Shown one piece after another: positions 1 through 6,362 of a stretch of DNA of 16,015 nt. Within the stretch, counting starts at the first letter, position 1. Each line of letters opens with the position of its first letter. A program made the translations under genes and the position numbers. The notes under the pieces were generated by a model that worked only from the letters and a program-made list of their open reading frames with translations, was not told the origin of the DNA and ran no database searches. Source of the DNA: an uncultured Streptomyces sp. (GTDB lineage Bacteria > Actinomycetota > Actinomycetes > Streptomycetales > Streptomycetaceae); assembly GCA_946480485.1 (NCBI GenBank), contig CAMLJW010000069.1:1-16015 (forward strand), in the 5' to 3' direction.

Positions 1-27
1 GCGGAGGGTGTACTACGCTGCGTCTGC

Positions 28-687
28 ATGATCGAACCGTCCATGGCCGAGCCGGACTTCCTGCAGGCCACCCGGACGGCATACGACTCCGTCGCCGTCC
101 GCTACGCGGAGCTCTTCGCGGACGAACTCGAGGGCTACCCACTGGACCGGGCGATGCTCGCCGCGTTCGCCGACCTCGTGCGGGCGGACGGCGCCGGGCC
201 CGTCGCCGACATCGGCTGCGGTCCGGGCCATGTGACCGCCATGCTGCACTCACTCGGGCTGACCGCGTTCGGTGTCGACCTGTCGGATGAGATGATCGCG
301 CTCGCCCGTACGGCGCATCCAAAGCTGCGGTTCGAGGTGGGTTCGATGACCGCGCTGGACAGCCAGGACGGCGAGCTCGGCGGCATCCTCGCCCGGTACT
401 CGATCATCCACACTCCGCCGGAGCGGCTGCCGGAGGCGTTCGCCGAGTTCCACCGGGTGCTGGCGCCCGGCGGCCATCTGCTGCTCGCGTTCCAGGCCCA
501 CGACAAGCCTTCGGAGCTCGCGGAGGCCTTCGACCACAAGGTGGCGCTCGCCTACCGCTGGTCTCCCGACCGCGTCGCCGACCTGCTGCGCGAAACCGGG
601 CTCGCCGAAGTGGCCCGCCTACTCCGCGAGCCCGACGAGAACGAACGGGGCTTCCAGCAGGCCCACTTGCTGGCCCGAAAGGCGTAG
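28..687 (+). CDS. Class I SAM-dependent methyltransferase
   Basis: This 219-residue protein has the Rossmann-type methyltransferase core. Motif I, VADIGCGPG, lies at about residues 59-67. The acidic end of strand 2, GVDLS, follows at 82-86, and the post-motif FHRVLAPGGHLLLAF at about 141-155 is the usual Methyltransf_11/25 signature. Family members transfer a methyl group from S-adenosylmethionine in the cytosol. The acceptor cannot be predicted, because the C-terminal part carries no recognisable substrate domain. The start is uncertain: ATG at 28 and ATG at 43 (MAEPDFLQ) are both possible, neither has a well-spaced Shine-Dalgarno sequence, and a GGAGGG at 3-8 is too far away. Its 3' end is overlapped on the opposite strand by the tail of a decayed reading frame. 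The gene appears to stand alone. The fold is nearly certain; the role is unknown. Confidence 0.93.
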   Translation: MIEPSMAEPDFLQATRTAYDSVAVRYAELFADELEGYPLDRAMLAAFADLVRADGAGPVADIGCGPGHVTAMLHSLGLTAFGVDLSDEMIALARTAHPKLRFEVGSMTALDSQDGELGGILARYSIIHTPPERLPEAFAEFHRVLAPGGHLLLAFQAHDKPSELAEAFDHKVALAYRWSPDRVADLLRETGLAEVARLLREPDENERGFQQAHLLARKA

Positions 688-1083
688 GCAGGGCGGCTCA
701 GGGGCTGTCGGGCTACCTTCGATTCCGGCCCCGGCGGGCGGCTCTCGACCGGACGCGTTCGGCGGCTCCGGTGTCGCGTATGTGCGCAGTCGCGTGCCGT
801 CGCGGTACAGCCACCGCTCGTGGTCGGCCTCGTACAGCCACAGGGCATCGCCGTCGACGACGTTGCCGACCCGCACCCCCCGCATGCGGGCGCGGAACGA
901 CTCCCCGTCGAGGCGGCCGTCCGTCAGCTCCTCGACCGCTTGCCGCTACCGTCCCACTGCCTCCTCGACGCGGGCGAGCAGCAAACGCGGGTCCGCGGTG
1001 GGGGCGGGCGGCCGGCCCACGGCGGGCGGCTCATGCGGTACGGCGACCAGCAGACGGCCGTCGACCCGCGAGCGGCAGACATA
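619..1083 (-). pseudogene. Amber-interrupted small hypothetical gene
   Basis: Reading leftwards from 1083, one frame gives a protein-like stretch (YVCRSRVDGRLLVAVPHEPP, then a helix LLLARVEEAVGR). A TAG codon follows at 948-946, and then RQAVEELTDGRLDGESFRARM continues into VVDGDALWLYEADHERWLYRDG near 860-800. Both sides of the stop have coding character and the frame is unchanged. The simplest explanation is a Trp TGG codon that became TAG (EAVGR-W-RQAVEEL). No start codon with a ribosome binding site is visible at the 5' end. The ATG at 885 after the stop also lacks one. The reading frame is the same as that of the 1126-1536 gene upstream and is separated from it by that gene's TGA and a tandem repeat. 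I do not recognise the family. A short translated product from 885 cannot be excluded. Confidence 0.5.
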
Positions 1084-1089
1084 CCCGGG

Positions 1090-1150
1090 CGGCCGGGGAC
1101 CGGGGCAGGCCGGCCGGGACCGGGCTCAGGCGGCCGGGACCGACAGCAGG
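1090..1150. repeat. Three-copy 20-bp GC-rich tandem repeat
   Basis: Three imperfect head-to-tail copies start at 1090, 1111 and 1131, each beginning CGGCCGGG(G)ACCG and ending CAGG. The first copy is one base longer. The array covers the last codons and the TGA stop (1128-1126) of the minus-strand gene and the space before the decayed frame below it. The unit is not a multiple of three, so changes in copy number would shift any frame read across it. Confidence 0.75.
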
Positions 1151-1536
1151 GGGATCGTCCGCTGCATCCGCAGCGCGTCGACCGACTCAGCGAGCAGCTC
1201 GTACTCGGTGGTGTCATCGCTCGTCGCGATGCGGACGAGCCGCCCGGCGGTTAACTCGTCGGCGACCAGCTCCTGTTGCACCGTGTCACCGCGCCACGCG
1301 CGCAGCACGCCGGACACGTCCGGCACGGTGTCCGCGACGGGCGCGACCGAGTTCGGCGGGAAGTAAGGTGCGTCGGGATCCGGGTCGAGCCGCTCGGCGA
1401 TCCACGAGGCCCGGTCCCGTAACCACCACAGGGCCAGGGCCAGCGTGGGCGCACGATACGTCCCCAGAGGAACGCCGACCCGCTTGCCGCCGCATATGCC
1501 GTACGCCGTGACATGACACAGGAACTCGTCGTGCAC
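1126..1536 (-). CDS. Hypothetical protein, about 136 aa
   Basis: The GTG at 1536 is chosen because a strong ribosome binding site (GGGGGGAG) lies four bases upstream. The frame stays open to an ATG at 1590, but those extra 18 codons (MQRREREAGRRPGNGGEI) read through the ribosome binding site. The product begins VHDEFLCHVTAYGICGG and contains a PLGTYRAPTLALALWWLRDRASW segment. It ends with an acidic region (TSDDTTEYELLAESVDALRM). There is no signal peptide or clear membrane span and no motif I can assign. Codon use is typical of the host. It looks like a lineage-specific actinobacterial protein of unknown function. It is preceded by an unusually hairpin-rich leader, and its stop lies inside the 20-bp tandem repeat. 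Confidence 0.7.
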   Translation of the reverse strand: MHDEFLCHVTAYGICGGKRVGVPLGTYRAPTLALALWWLRDRASWIAERLDPDPDAPYFPPNSVAPVADTVPDVSGVLRAWRGDTVQQELVADELTAGRLVRIATSDDTTEYELLAESVDALRMQRTIPLLSVPAA

Positions 1537-1965
1537 GATCTCCCCCCCGTTGCCCGGCCTGCGGCCGGCCTCTCTTTCCCTGCGCTGCACTGGTCCTGCA
1601 CGATGGGACTGCTCGGCCGTGGCCGAATGAGTTCAGAACCCAAGTAGTCCGAGTTCGAGTATCGCTACTCCTGACGCTCTGTCACCATGCCATTCCAGCC
1701 AGTCTCCGGGCATATTCATGGCCCGGGTTGGCTGAATCGATTCGAAACCCGGCACGTCGGGCTCCAAACCTGCCCTTTCTGGACGTCGGAAGGACAGACG
1801 CAGCGGCTTGCCGAGAAAGCGCCGAGACGTCCCGGCGTGACATGACCCGCGGGTGATCGACGCCCCGGAGCGGCCCGGCGGAGTTGCCATGGAGGGCCGC
1901 ATCCGCGACATGCAGGGCTTTCCGGACCGGGTGCCCGCGGCTGCCTGAGAACGCGGCGGGAATCC
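1537..1965. other. Gene-free region with clustered, competing hairpins
   Basis: No convincing coding frame is present in this stretch. It holds several inverted repeats: GAGTA-TCGC-TACTC at 1657-1670, CCGGGC/GCCCGG at 1706-1711 and 1721-1726, and CCGGGTT/AACCCGG at 1723-1729 and 1746-1752. The last encloses the palindrome GAATCGATTC (1734-1743). The second and third stems share bases 1723-1726 and so are mutually exclusive. On the minus strand this is the upstream region of the gene starting at 1536. No promoter could be identified with confidence. Confidence 0.5.
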
Positions 1966-2156
1966 GTCGAGTTCTTCGGCACCCACGGACGCGTCAAGGT
2001 CCGCGGCACAATCGACGGGCACCCTTTCCGTAGCTCCTTCATGGCCCTGGGCGACGGCACCCACAACTGCCCGTGAAGGCCGACGTCTGTCAGGGGACCG
2101 GAAAGGAGGAGGGCGACACGGTGACCGTCCACCTGGAGGAGCGCCTCACAGCTTGA
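1966..2156 (+). pseudogene. Frameshifted DUF1905-domain remnant
   Basis: From 1966 the frame reads [20 protein letters not shown] and continues [14 protein letters not shown], then hits TGA at 2074-2076. Shifting frame near 2065-2067 restores [28 protein letters not shown], ending at TGA 2154-2156. The combined sequence is the characteristic beta-rich DUF1905 fold (a (V/T)xGTIDGxPFRSS core, then LPVKADVR and GDTVxVxLE). A single-base deletion where an AAG-CTG pair would be expected accounts for the break. The N-terminal part upstream of 1966 is not in a clean frame: a short ATG frame at 1889 ends at 1948. Its last 11 bases overlap the end of the convergent aldo/keto reductase gene. DUF1905 proteins have no established biochemical role. 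Confidence 0.75.
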
Positions 2157-3135
2157 TGATCGCGTCGATCCCAGCCAGCTCGTCCGGGGCGAAGTCCAGG
2201 TTGCGGGTGGCCGTCACGCTGTCCTCCAGCTGCTGGGGGCTGCTCGCGCCGACCAGGGCGGAGGTGACGCGGCCACCGCGGAGCACCCAGGCCAGGGCCA
2301 TCTGGGCCAGGGTCTGACCACGCGACCTGGCGATGTCGTCGAGGGCGCGCAGCTGCCGCACCAGGTCCCCGGTCACCTTGTCCGCGCTCAGGAAGGGGCT
2401 GTCGCTCGCGGCGCGCGAGCCCTCCGGGATGCCTTCGAGGTAGCGGCCGGTGAGCAGACCCTGTTCCAGCGGCGAGTAGGCGATGGACCCGACCTCCAGC
2501 TCCGCGAGTGTGTCCAGGAGTCCGTCCTCGGGGCGGCGGTCGAGCATCGAGTAGCGCGGCTGGTGAATGAGCAGCGGCGTCCCCAACTCGCTCAGGATGC
2601 GGGCGGCTTCGCGCGTCTGCTCGGGCGAGTAGTTGGACACCCCGACGTACAGCGCCTTGCCCTGGACGACCGCCGAGTGCAGGGCGCCCATCGTCTCCTC
2701 GAGGGGCGTCTCGGGGTCGGGACGGTGCGAGTAGAAGATGTCGACGTAGTCGATGCCCATACGGGTCAGGCTCTGGTCGAGCGAGGACAGCAGGTATTTG
2801 CGCGAGCCCCATTCGCCGTACGGGCCCGGCCACATGAGGTAACCGGCCTTGGTGGAGATGACCAGTTCGTCACGGTACGAAGCGAAGTCCGCCTTCAGTG
2901 CCTCACCGAGGGCCGACTCGGCGGCGCCGGGCGGCGGCCCGTAGTTGTTGGCCAGGTCGAAGTGGGTGACGCCCAGGTCGAAGGCGCGACGCAGGATCTG
3001 CCGCTGGGCGTCCACCGGCCGGTCGGGACCGAAGTTGTGCCAGAGGCCGAGCGACAGCACGGGGAGCTTCAGGCCGCTGCGTCCGGTGCGCCGGTAGGGC
3101 ATATCCGCGTAACGGTCGGGATGTGCGGTGTACAC
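2146..3135 (-). CDS. Aldo/keto reductase (YghZ/MgrA-like)
   Basis: This is a 329-residue NAD(P)H-dependent oxidoreductase with the (beta/alpha)8 aldo-keto reductase fold, predicted to be cytosolic. From the chosen GTG start, the catalytic tetrad is visible as Asp60 and Tyr65 in FDLANNYG, Lys96 in STKAG and His137 in FYSHRPD. The opening YRRTGRSGLKLPVLSLGLW and the PLEQGLLTGRY segment place it in the branch with YghZ/GpR and the potassium-channel beta-subunit relatives. Those enzymes reduce aldehydes such as L-glyceraldehyde 3-phosphate and methylglyoxal. The start at 3135 has GGAG at a good distance. A longer frame to 3198 adds a non-homologous Cys-rich leader. The gene diverges from a LysR regulator and is probably its target. 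The true substrate is unknown. Confidence 0.93.
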   Translation of the reverse strand: MYTAHPDRYADMPYRRTGRSGLKLPVLSLGLWHNFGPDRPVDAQRQILRRAFDLGVTHFDLANNYGPPPGAAESALGEALKADFASYRDELVISTKAGYLMWPGPYGEWGSRKYLLSSLDQSLTRMGIDYVDIFYSHRPDPETPLEETMGALHSAVVQGKALYVGVSNYSPEQTREAARILSELGTPLLIHQPRYSMLDRRPEDGLLDTLAELEVGSIAYSPLEQGLLTGRYLEGIPEGSRAASDSPFLSADKVTGDLVRQLRALDDIARSRGQTLAQMALAWVLRGGRVTSALVGASSPQQLEDSVTATRNLDFAPDELAGIDAIIKL

Positions 3136-3239
3136 GCGTACTCCTGAAGTGCCGGGAACCAGATCTCCACCCTCGCGCGCGCACGGGCAGCAGTCCAACA
3201 GAAGAATCGGATGGGATTAAGCGGATACGCTTCTCAATC
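3136..3239. promoter_or_regulatory. Divergent promoter region with LysR-type operator
   Basis: The 104 bp between the two divergent starts contain the palindrome AAGCG-GATA-CGCTT at 3219-3232. It is flanked by GATT (3215-3218) and AATC (3236-3239), giving an extended imperfect dyad that ends directly at the LysR start codon. LysR regulators normally bind dyads of this size between their own gene and a divergent target. The position against the LysR ATG suggests autorepression. I could not assign -10/-35 elements confidently. Confidence 0.5.
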
Positions 3240-4169
3240 ATGGAACTGCGCCACCTTCAGCACTTCGTAGCCGTCGCCGAGGACCGGCACTTCACCCGGG
3301 CCGCCGAACGGCTGATGGTGTCGCAGTCGGGCCTGTCGGCCTCGATCCGCGCTCTGGAGCGGGAGTTGCGGGCCCCCCTGTTCGTCCGCACCACGCGTCG
3401 GGTCACCCTCACCGAGGCGGGGCGTGCCCTGCTGGGCGAGGCCGAGCGGATCCTCGCGCAGGTCCGGGCGGCCCACGACGCCGTGGCCGCGGTGCAGGGG
3501 GTGCTGCGTGGCACGCTCGCCCTGGGCACCGAACAGTGCACAGCCGGAGTGTGCGTCGCCCCGCTCCTCGCCACGTTCCGCCGGCGCCATCCGGACGTAG
3601 AGATCAGGCTGCGGCAGGCGGGCTCCGGCGCGCTGGCCGAGGAGGTCGCCGCCGGCCGCCTCGACCTGGCCTTCGCGGTGACGACACGCGAGGACACCGA
3701 CCAACTCCGCTACCTGTCGCTGACCAGTGAGCCGATGATCGTGCTGTGTCATCCGACGCACCGCCTCGCGGGCGCCGGAGGGGTCACGCCGGAGGACCTG
3801 GGCGGCGAGGACTTCGTCGACTTTCACTCCGACTGGGGTCCACGGCGTACCACGGACGCGGTATTCGCGGCGGCGGGCGTGCGCCGCACGGTCCCCCTCG
3901 AGGTCAACGACGTGCACAGCCTTCTGGATCTGGTTCAGGAGGGCCTCGGTATCGCCGTCGTACCACGCCACTTCGGCCACAAGCGCGAGGCCTCCGCTCT
4001 CACCGTGCTCGCCTTGAAGGACACCGCCGAGACGTCCTACGAGACGGTCGCCATGCTCCCACCCGCCGACGCGACCAGCCCGGCGGCCAGGGCACTCATG
4101 ACCCTGCTCGAGACGGAGAGCCGGGCACCGATCGGGGACGGGGTCCAGTACTCCGGCGTGACCGGCTGA
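3240..4169 (+). CDS. LysR-family transcriptional regulator
   Basis: This 309-residue regulator has an N-terminal winged helix-turn-helix (MELRHLQHFVAVAEDRHFTRAAERLMVSQSGLS..., residues 1-60). A linker helix and a periplasmic-binding-like effector domain (about 90-295) follow. The HTH matches the LTTR consensus closely (AAxxLxxSQSGLSxxIRxLE..LxxPLF.RTTRxVxLTEAG). The ATG at 3240 is chosen because it begins the canonical MELRHL. The longer in-frame extension to 3123 runs antisense through the reductase start and is not homologous. No Shine-Dalgarno sequence precedes the ATG, so a leaderless or very short leader is likely. LTTRs usually activate a divergent gene in response to a small ligand, and the aldo/keto reductase is the obvious candidate target. 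The ligand cannot be read from sequence. Confidence 0.95.
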   Translation: MELRHLQHFVAVAEDRHFTRAAERLMVSQSGLSASIRALERELRAPLFVRTTRRVTLTEAGRALLGEAERILAQVRAAHDAVAAVQGVLRGTLALGTEQCTAGVCVAPLLATFRRRHPDVEIRLRQAGSGALAEEVAAGRLDLAFAVTTREDTDQLRYLSLTSEPMIVLCHPTHRLAGAGGVTPEDLGGEDFVDFHSDWGPRRTTDAVFAAAGVRRTVPLEVNDVHSLLDLVQEGLGIAVVPRHFGHKREASALTVLALKDTAETSYETVAMLPPADATSPAARALMTLLETESRAPIGDGVQYSGVTG

Positions 4170-4324
4170 ACCACCGGGGGCAGGTTCCCGAGGCGTGGAC
4201 CGCTGTGCGTACCCTTATGTGCGACTTCAGGTAGCGTCCGCCGTGCTGAATTACGTGTTCGCGTTTGCCAGTTGCCGGACACGGACGACCACGAACGTTG
4301 CAAGCGGACCTTTAAGGACCCCCC

Positions 4325-5470
4325 ATGGCCACTCCCCCCACCCCTGATTCCTCCTCTCCTGCGCGCCCGCACCGGTCCAAGTCCCGCGTCACGCGCCGCG
4401 GTCTGATCGGCATGACGGGCGCCGTCGCCGCCGGTGCGGTGGTCACACCCGCCGTCATGGCGGCCACCTCGTCCGACGATGCGGGCGGCTCCGCCAAGCC
4501 GGGAACGACCACCAGGAGCTTCCCCAAGACCCGCTCCAAGGCGGCCACCGGCGAACGACCCGTCGAGGCCGCCTTCCCCATCGGATACGTCGGAATCCGC
4601 TGGGAGGGGTCATCCTCCGCCGACGGCGGGGCCCTGAGACTGCGCGACGCCGGCGGCGCCAACGGCGCGTGGACGCCGCTCAGCGGCAGCGGATGCACGG
4701 TCGCCAACGGCGGCGCGCTGCTCGTCACGGCCGGGCAGACATCCGGCTACGAGGTGAGGTCACCCGACGGCGCCACCGATGTGCGCTCGCTCGCCCTCGA
4801 CACCAGCCGCGGCCCCAAGCGCGAGAAGGCCGTCCCCGCCGACACCACCCGCGTACGCGGAGTCGCCTACCTGTCGCGCGCGGCCTGGGGCGCGGACGAG
4901 TCGCTGCGTTTCAAGCCGGACGGCGCGGAGAACACGCCGACCGCCTTCTACCCCTTCCAGACGCTCACGGTGCACCACACCGCCACCGTCAACGACGACC
5001 CGGACCCGGCCGCCACGGTACGGGCCATCTACCAGTTCCATGCCGTCACCAACGACTGGGGCGACATCGGCTACCACTTCCTCATCGACCCCGAAGGCCG
5101 TATCTACGAGGGGCGTTACTCCGGCGACGACGGCATCCCCGCACACGACGCGGACGGCAAGGTCGTGACCGCGTTCCACGTCGCCGGGTTCAACTCGGGC
5201 AACCTCGGCATCGCCCTGCTGGGTGACCTGACCAAGGAGGGCCCCACGGACGCGGCCAGAGGGGCCCTGACCCGTCTGGTCCGTGCGCTGACCCGCTTCC
5301 ACGGCGTCGACCCCACCGCCCGGGTCACCTACACCAATCCCATCAACGGCACGAAGAAGGAGGTCCCGGAGATCAGCGGTCACCGGGACTGGATGGAGAC
5401 GGAGTGCCCGGGCGAAACGATGTACGCGGAGCTCGACCGCCTCCGTGCAGAGGTGAGCACCGGACGCTGA
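4325..5470 (+). CDS. Tat-exported peptidoglycan amidase (PGRP/Amidase_2)
   Basis: This 381-residue secreted enzyme is predicted to cleave the N-acetylmuramoyl-L-alanine bond of peptidoglycan outside the cell. The N-terminus is a twin-arginine signal, RVTRRGLIGM at 21-30, with a hydrophobic stretch ending TPAVMAATS near 49. A low-complexity linker and a beta-rich segment (about 80-160) precede the catalytic domain (about 175-375). Zn ligands are visible as His217 or His218 in TVHHTAT, His353 in SGHRDW and Cys361 in TECPG. Tyr250 in DIGYHFLID is the usual catalytic-support residue. The SRAAWGADES motif opens the domain as in bacterial PGRP-like amidases. AAGGA at 4314-4318 is well spaced from the ATG. 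It sits alone between a LysR gene and a riboswitch region. Roles in wall turnover or development are inferred. Confidence 0.95.
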   Translation: MATPPTPDSSSPARPHRSKSRVTRRGLIGMTGAVAAGAVVTPAVMAATSSDDAGGSAKPGTTTRSFPKTRSKAATGERPVEAAFPIGYVGIRWEGSSSADGGALRLRDAGGANGAWTPLSGSGCTVANGGALLVTAGQTSGYEVRSPDGATDVRSLALDTSRGPKREKAVPADTTRVRGVAYLSRAAWGADESLRFKPDGAENTPTAFYPFQTLTVHHTATVNDDPDPAATVRAIYQFHAVTNDWGDIGYHFLIDPEGRIYEGRYSGDDGIPAHDADGKVVTAFHVAGFNSGNLGIALLGDLTKEGPTDAARGALTRLVRALTRFHGVDPTARVTYTNPINGTKKEVPEISGHRDWMETECPGETMYAELDRLRAEVSTGR

Positions 5471-5506
5471 GCGGGCCGGCGTCGGCGCGCCCTGGCCTGC
5501 TCAAGT

Positions 5507-5623
5507 TCATCGGCATGACACCACGGCAGTGACGGGGCGGGTGACGGTGATGATGGTGTCCTCGAGGGCGGCCCTGGGCGGTTTCACGTCCACCCCATCA
5601 ATCTCACCGGTTTCTTCAGGCAC
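5507..5623 (-). CDS. Possible 38-aa small protein or coding relic
   Basis: A GTG at 5623 opens a short frame reading VPEETGEIDGVDVKPPRAAL and then EDTIITVTRPVTAVVSCR before TGA. The second half has almost exclusively C or G third positions, as expected for host coding sequence. There is no Shine-Dalgarno sequence before the GTG, and an in-frame TAG lies two codons upstream (5629-5627). It could therefore be a leaderless small gene or the surviving C-terminus of a larger decayed one. It is convergent with the amidase. I recognise no family. Confidence 0.25.
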   Translation of the reverse strand: MPEETGEIDGVDVKPPRAALEDTIITVTRPVTAVVSCR

Positions 5624-5666
5624 CCGCTACCGTCGCGAAGTCCCAGAAAAATCATGGTTTGGGGGG

Positions 5667-5694
5667 TTTTCAATGCTATTGGTCCGGCTATCAT
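5667..5694 (+). promoter_or_regulatory. Predicted promoter of the TPP-riboswitch transcript
   Basis: A TATCAT at 5689-5694 is a good -10 candidate. TTTTCA at 5667-5672, 16 bases upstream, is a weaker -35. The block is notably A/T-rich for this genome. It would start transcription at about 5700, immediately before the first paired bases of the riboswitch. Confidence 0.5.
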
Positions 5695-5703
5695 AGAAGT
5701 AAG

Positions 5704-5877
5704 CCTGCGGGACGAGCGAGGGAGTTCGACCGGAGTAGCCGACTTGGGCGTGAGGCTTAGGTCTCCGCTTGGGCCGACGTCGACGGTCGGGCTGAGAGGC
5801 TCGAAGGTCGAGAGACCGGAGAGCGACCCCTAGAACCTGATCCGGACAATGCCGGCGCAGGGAGCCCGTCTCGTAGG
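5704..5877 (+). promoter_or_regulatory. TPP (THI-box) riboswitch
   Basis: The conserved thiamine-pyrophosphate aptamer cores are present in order. They are GGGCTGAGAGG around 5789-5799 (CTGAGA at 5792-5797), ACCC at 5826-5829, GAACCTGATC at 5833-5842, and AATGCCGGCGCAGGGAG at 5848-5864. The outer P1 helix can form between 5704-5716 and 5865-5877: 12 of 13 positions pair, counting two G-U pairs. The optional P3 arm is long, about 70 nt (5718-5788), and contains internally complementary segments such as CGACCG with CGGTCG. TPP riboswitches repress thiamine biosynthesis or transport genes when TPP is abundant. No such gene follows here. A T-rich tract (TGTTTTTGTTT, from 5878) directly follows P1, so P1 plus the tract could itself act as a terminator. 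Confidence 0.9.
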
Positions 5878-6149
5878 TGTTTTTGTTTGCCTGCACACTC
5901 CGACGGACGAGGCCTTGCGCATCGCGGCGGTGACCGATCGCCTCGGACACGCGATGTGTCGGCATCGCCGACCGGACCGACCGCGGGCGCGGCCTCCGCC
6001 GGCAGCGCGGCGAGCACCGTTTCGAGACCGGCGCCCGTGCGGGCGCCAACGAGGCTTCGCACGACCTGGTAGGGACTTGGATGGGCGTCGGGTCCGCGCC
6101 CGCGGGCAGCCAGGCGGCCCAGCCTCGGAAGCGTACGTTCCGCTCCTTA
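5878..6149. other. Gene-free, probably decayed, stretch after the riboswitch
   Basis: No frame with a plausible start and ribosome binding site begins here. Short coding-like fragments exist in several frames. One is LHTPTDEALRIAAVTDRLGHA at about 5890-5952 on the plus strand, and another is LVGARTGAGLETVLAALPAEA at about 6060-5998 on the minus strand. None is long enough to name. This would be the normal position of the gene controlled by the riboswitch, and the most economical reading is that it has been lost. Confidence 0.4.
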
Positions 6150-6335
6150 CACCCCGGCTTCCGGGTTGGCGCGTCCGCCAACTCTTGCAGCTCCGGTCCG
6201 GAACCGTCGTTGACCGCCCTCACGGGCGTCCAGCAGTTGAAGGACCGGTTCGAGGTGCCCATTCTGGTCTCGCCGTCCAGGAAGTCGTTTCTTCGTGCGC
6301 TCACCGGGAGCAGCCTTCCGCAGGTCGGTACGGCC
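6150..6335 (+). pseudogene. Dihydropteroate synthase (FolP) C-terminal remnant
   Basis: The frame upstream of the Nudix start encodes HPGFRVGASAN at 6150-6182. It then gives ALTGVQQLKDRFEVPILVSP and SRKSFLRALTGSSLPQVG, ending near 6335. FolP enzymes have a conserved (L)DPGFGFxK element, followed by a stretch reading (P)xLVGxSRKSFLG, where the Lys and Arg contact the pterin and sulfate. The spacing and order here match, although the DPGF aspartate has become His. The rest of the enzyme, including the N-terminal MGVxNVTPDSFSD and the GGESTRPG motif, is missing. So is the C-terminal THD. The relic runs in frame into the Nudix gene without a stop. Confidence 0.55.
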
Positions 6336-6362
6336 CCTGGAAGCGACCGAGGAAGGTGCCTG

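Noticed and set aside
771..1511. Long Arg/Pro-rich plus-strand frames opposite the 1126-1536 gene
   Set aside because: Composition is that of GC-rich antisense translation (R, P, A, G runs), with no ribosome binding site or motif. The minus strand carries the coherent frame.
1721..1800. Possible tRNA, because of a GATTCGAAA motif resembling a T-arm
   Set aside because: No acceptor stem, anticodon arm or D-arm can be built around it. The motif is better explained by the local hairpin.
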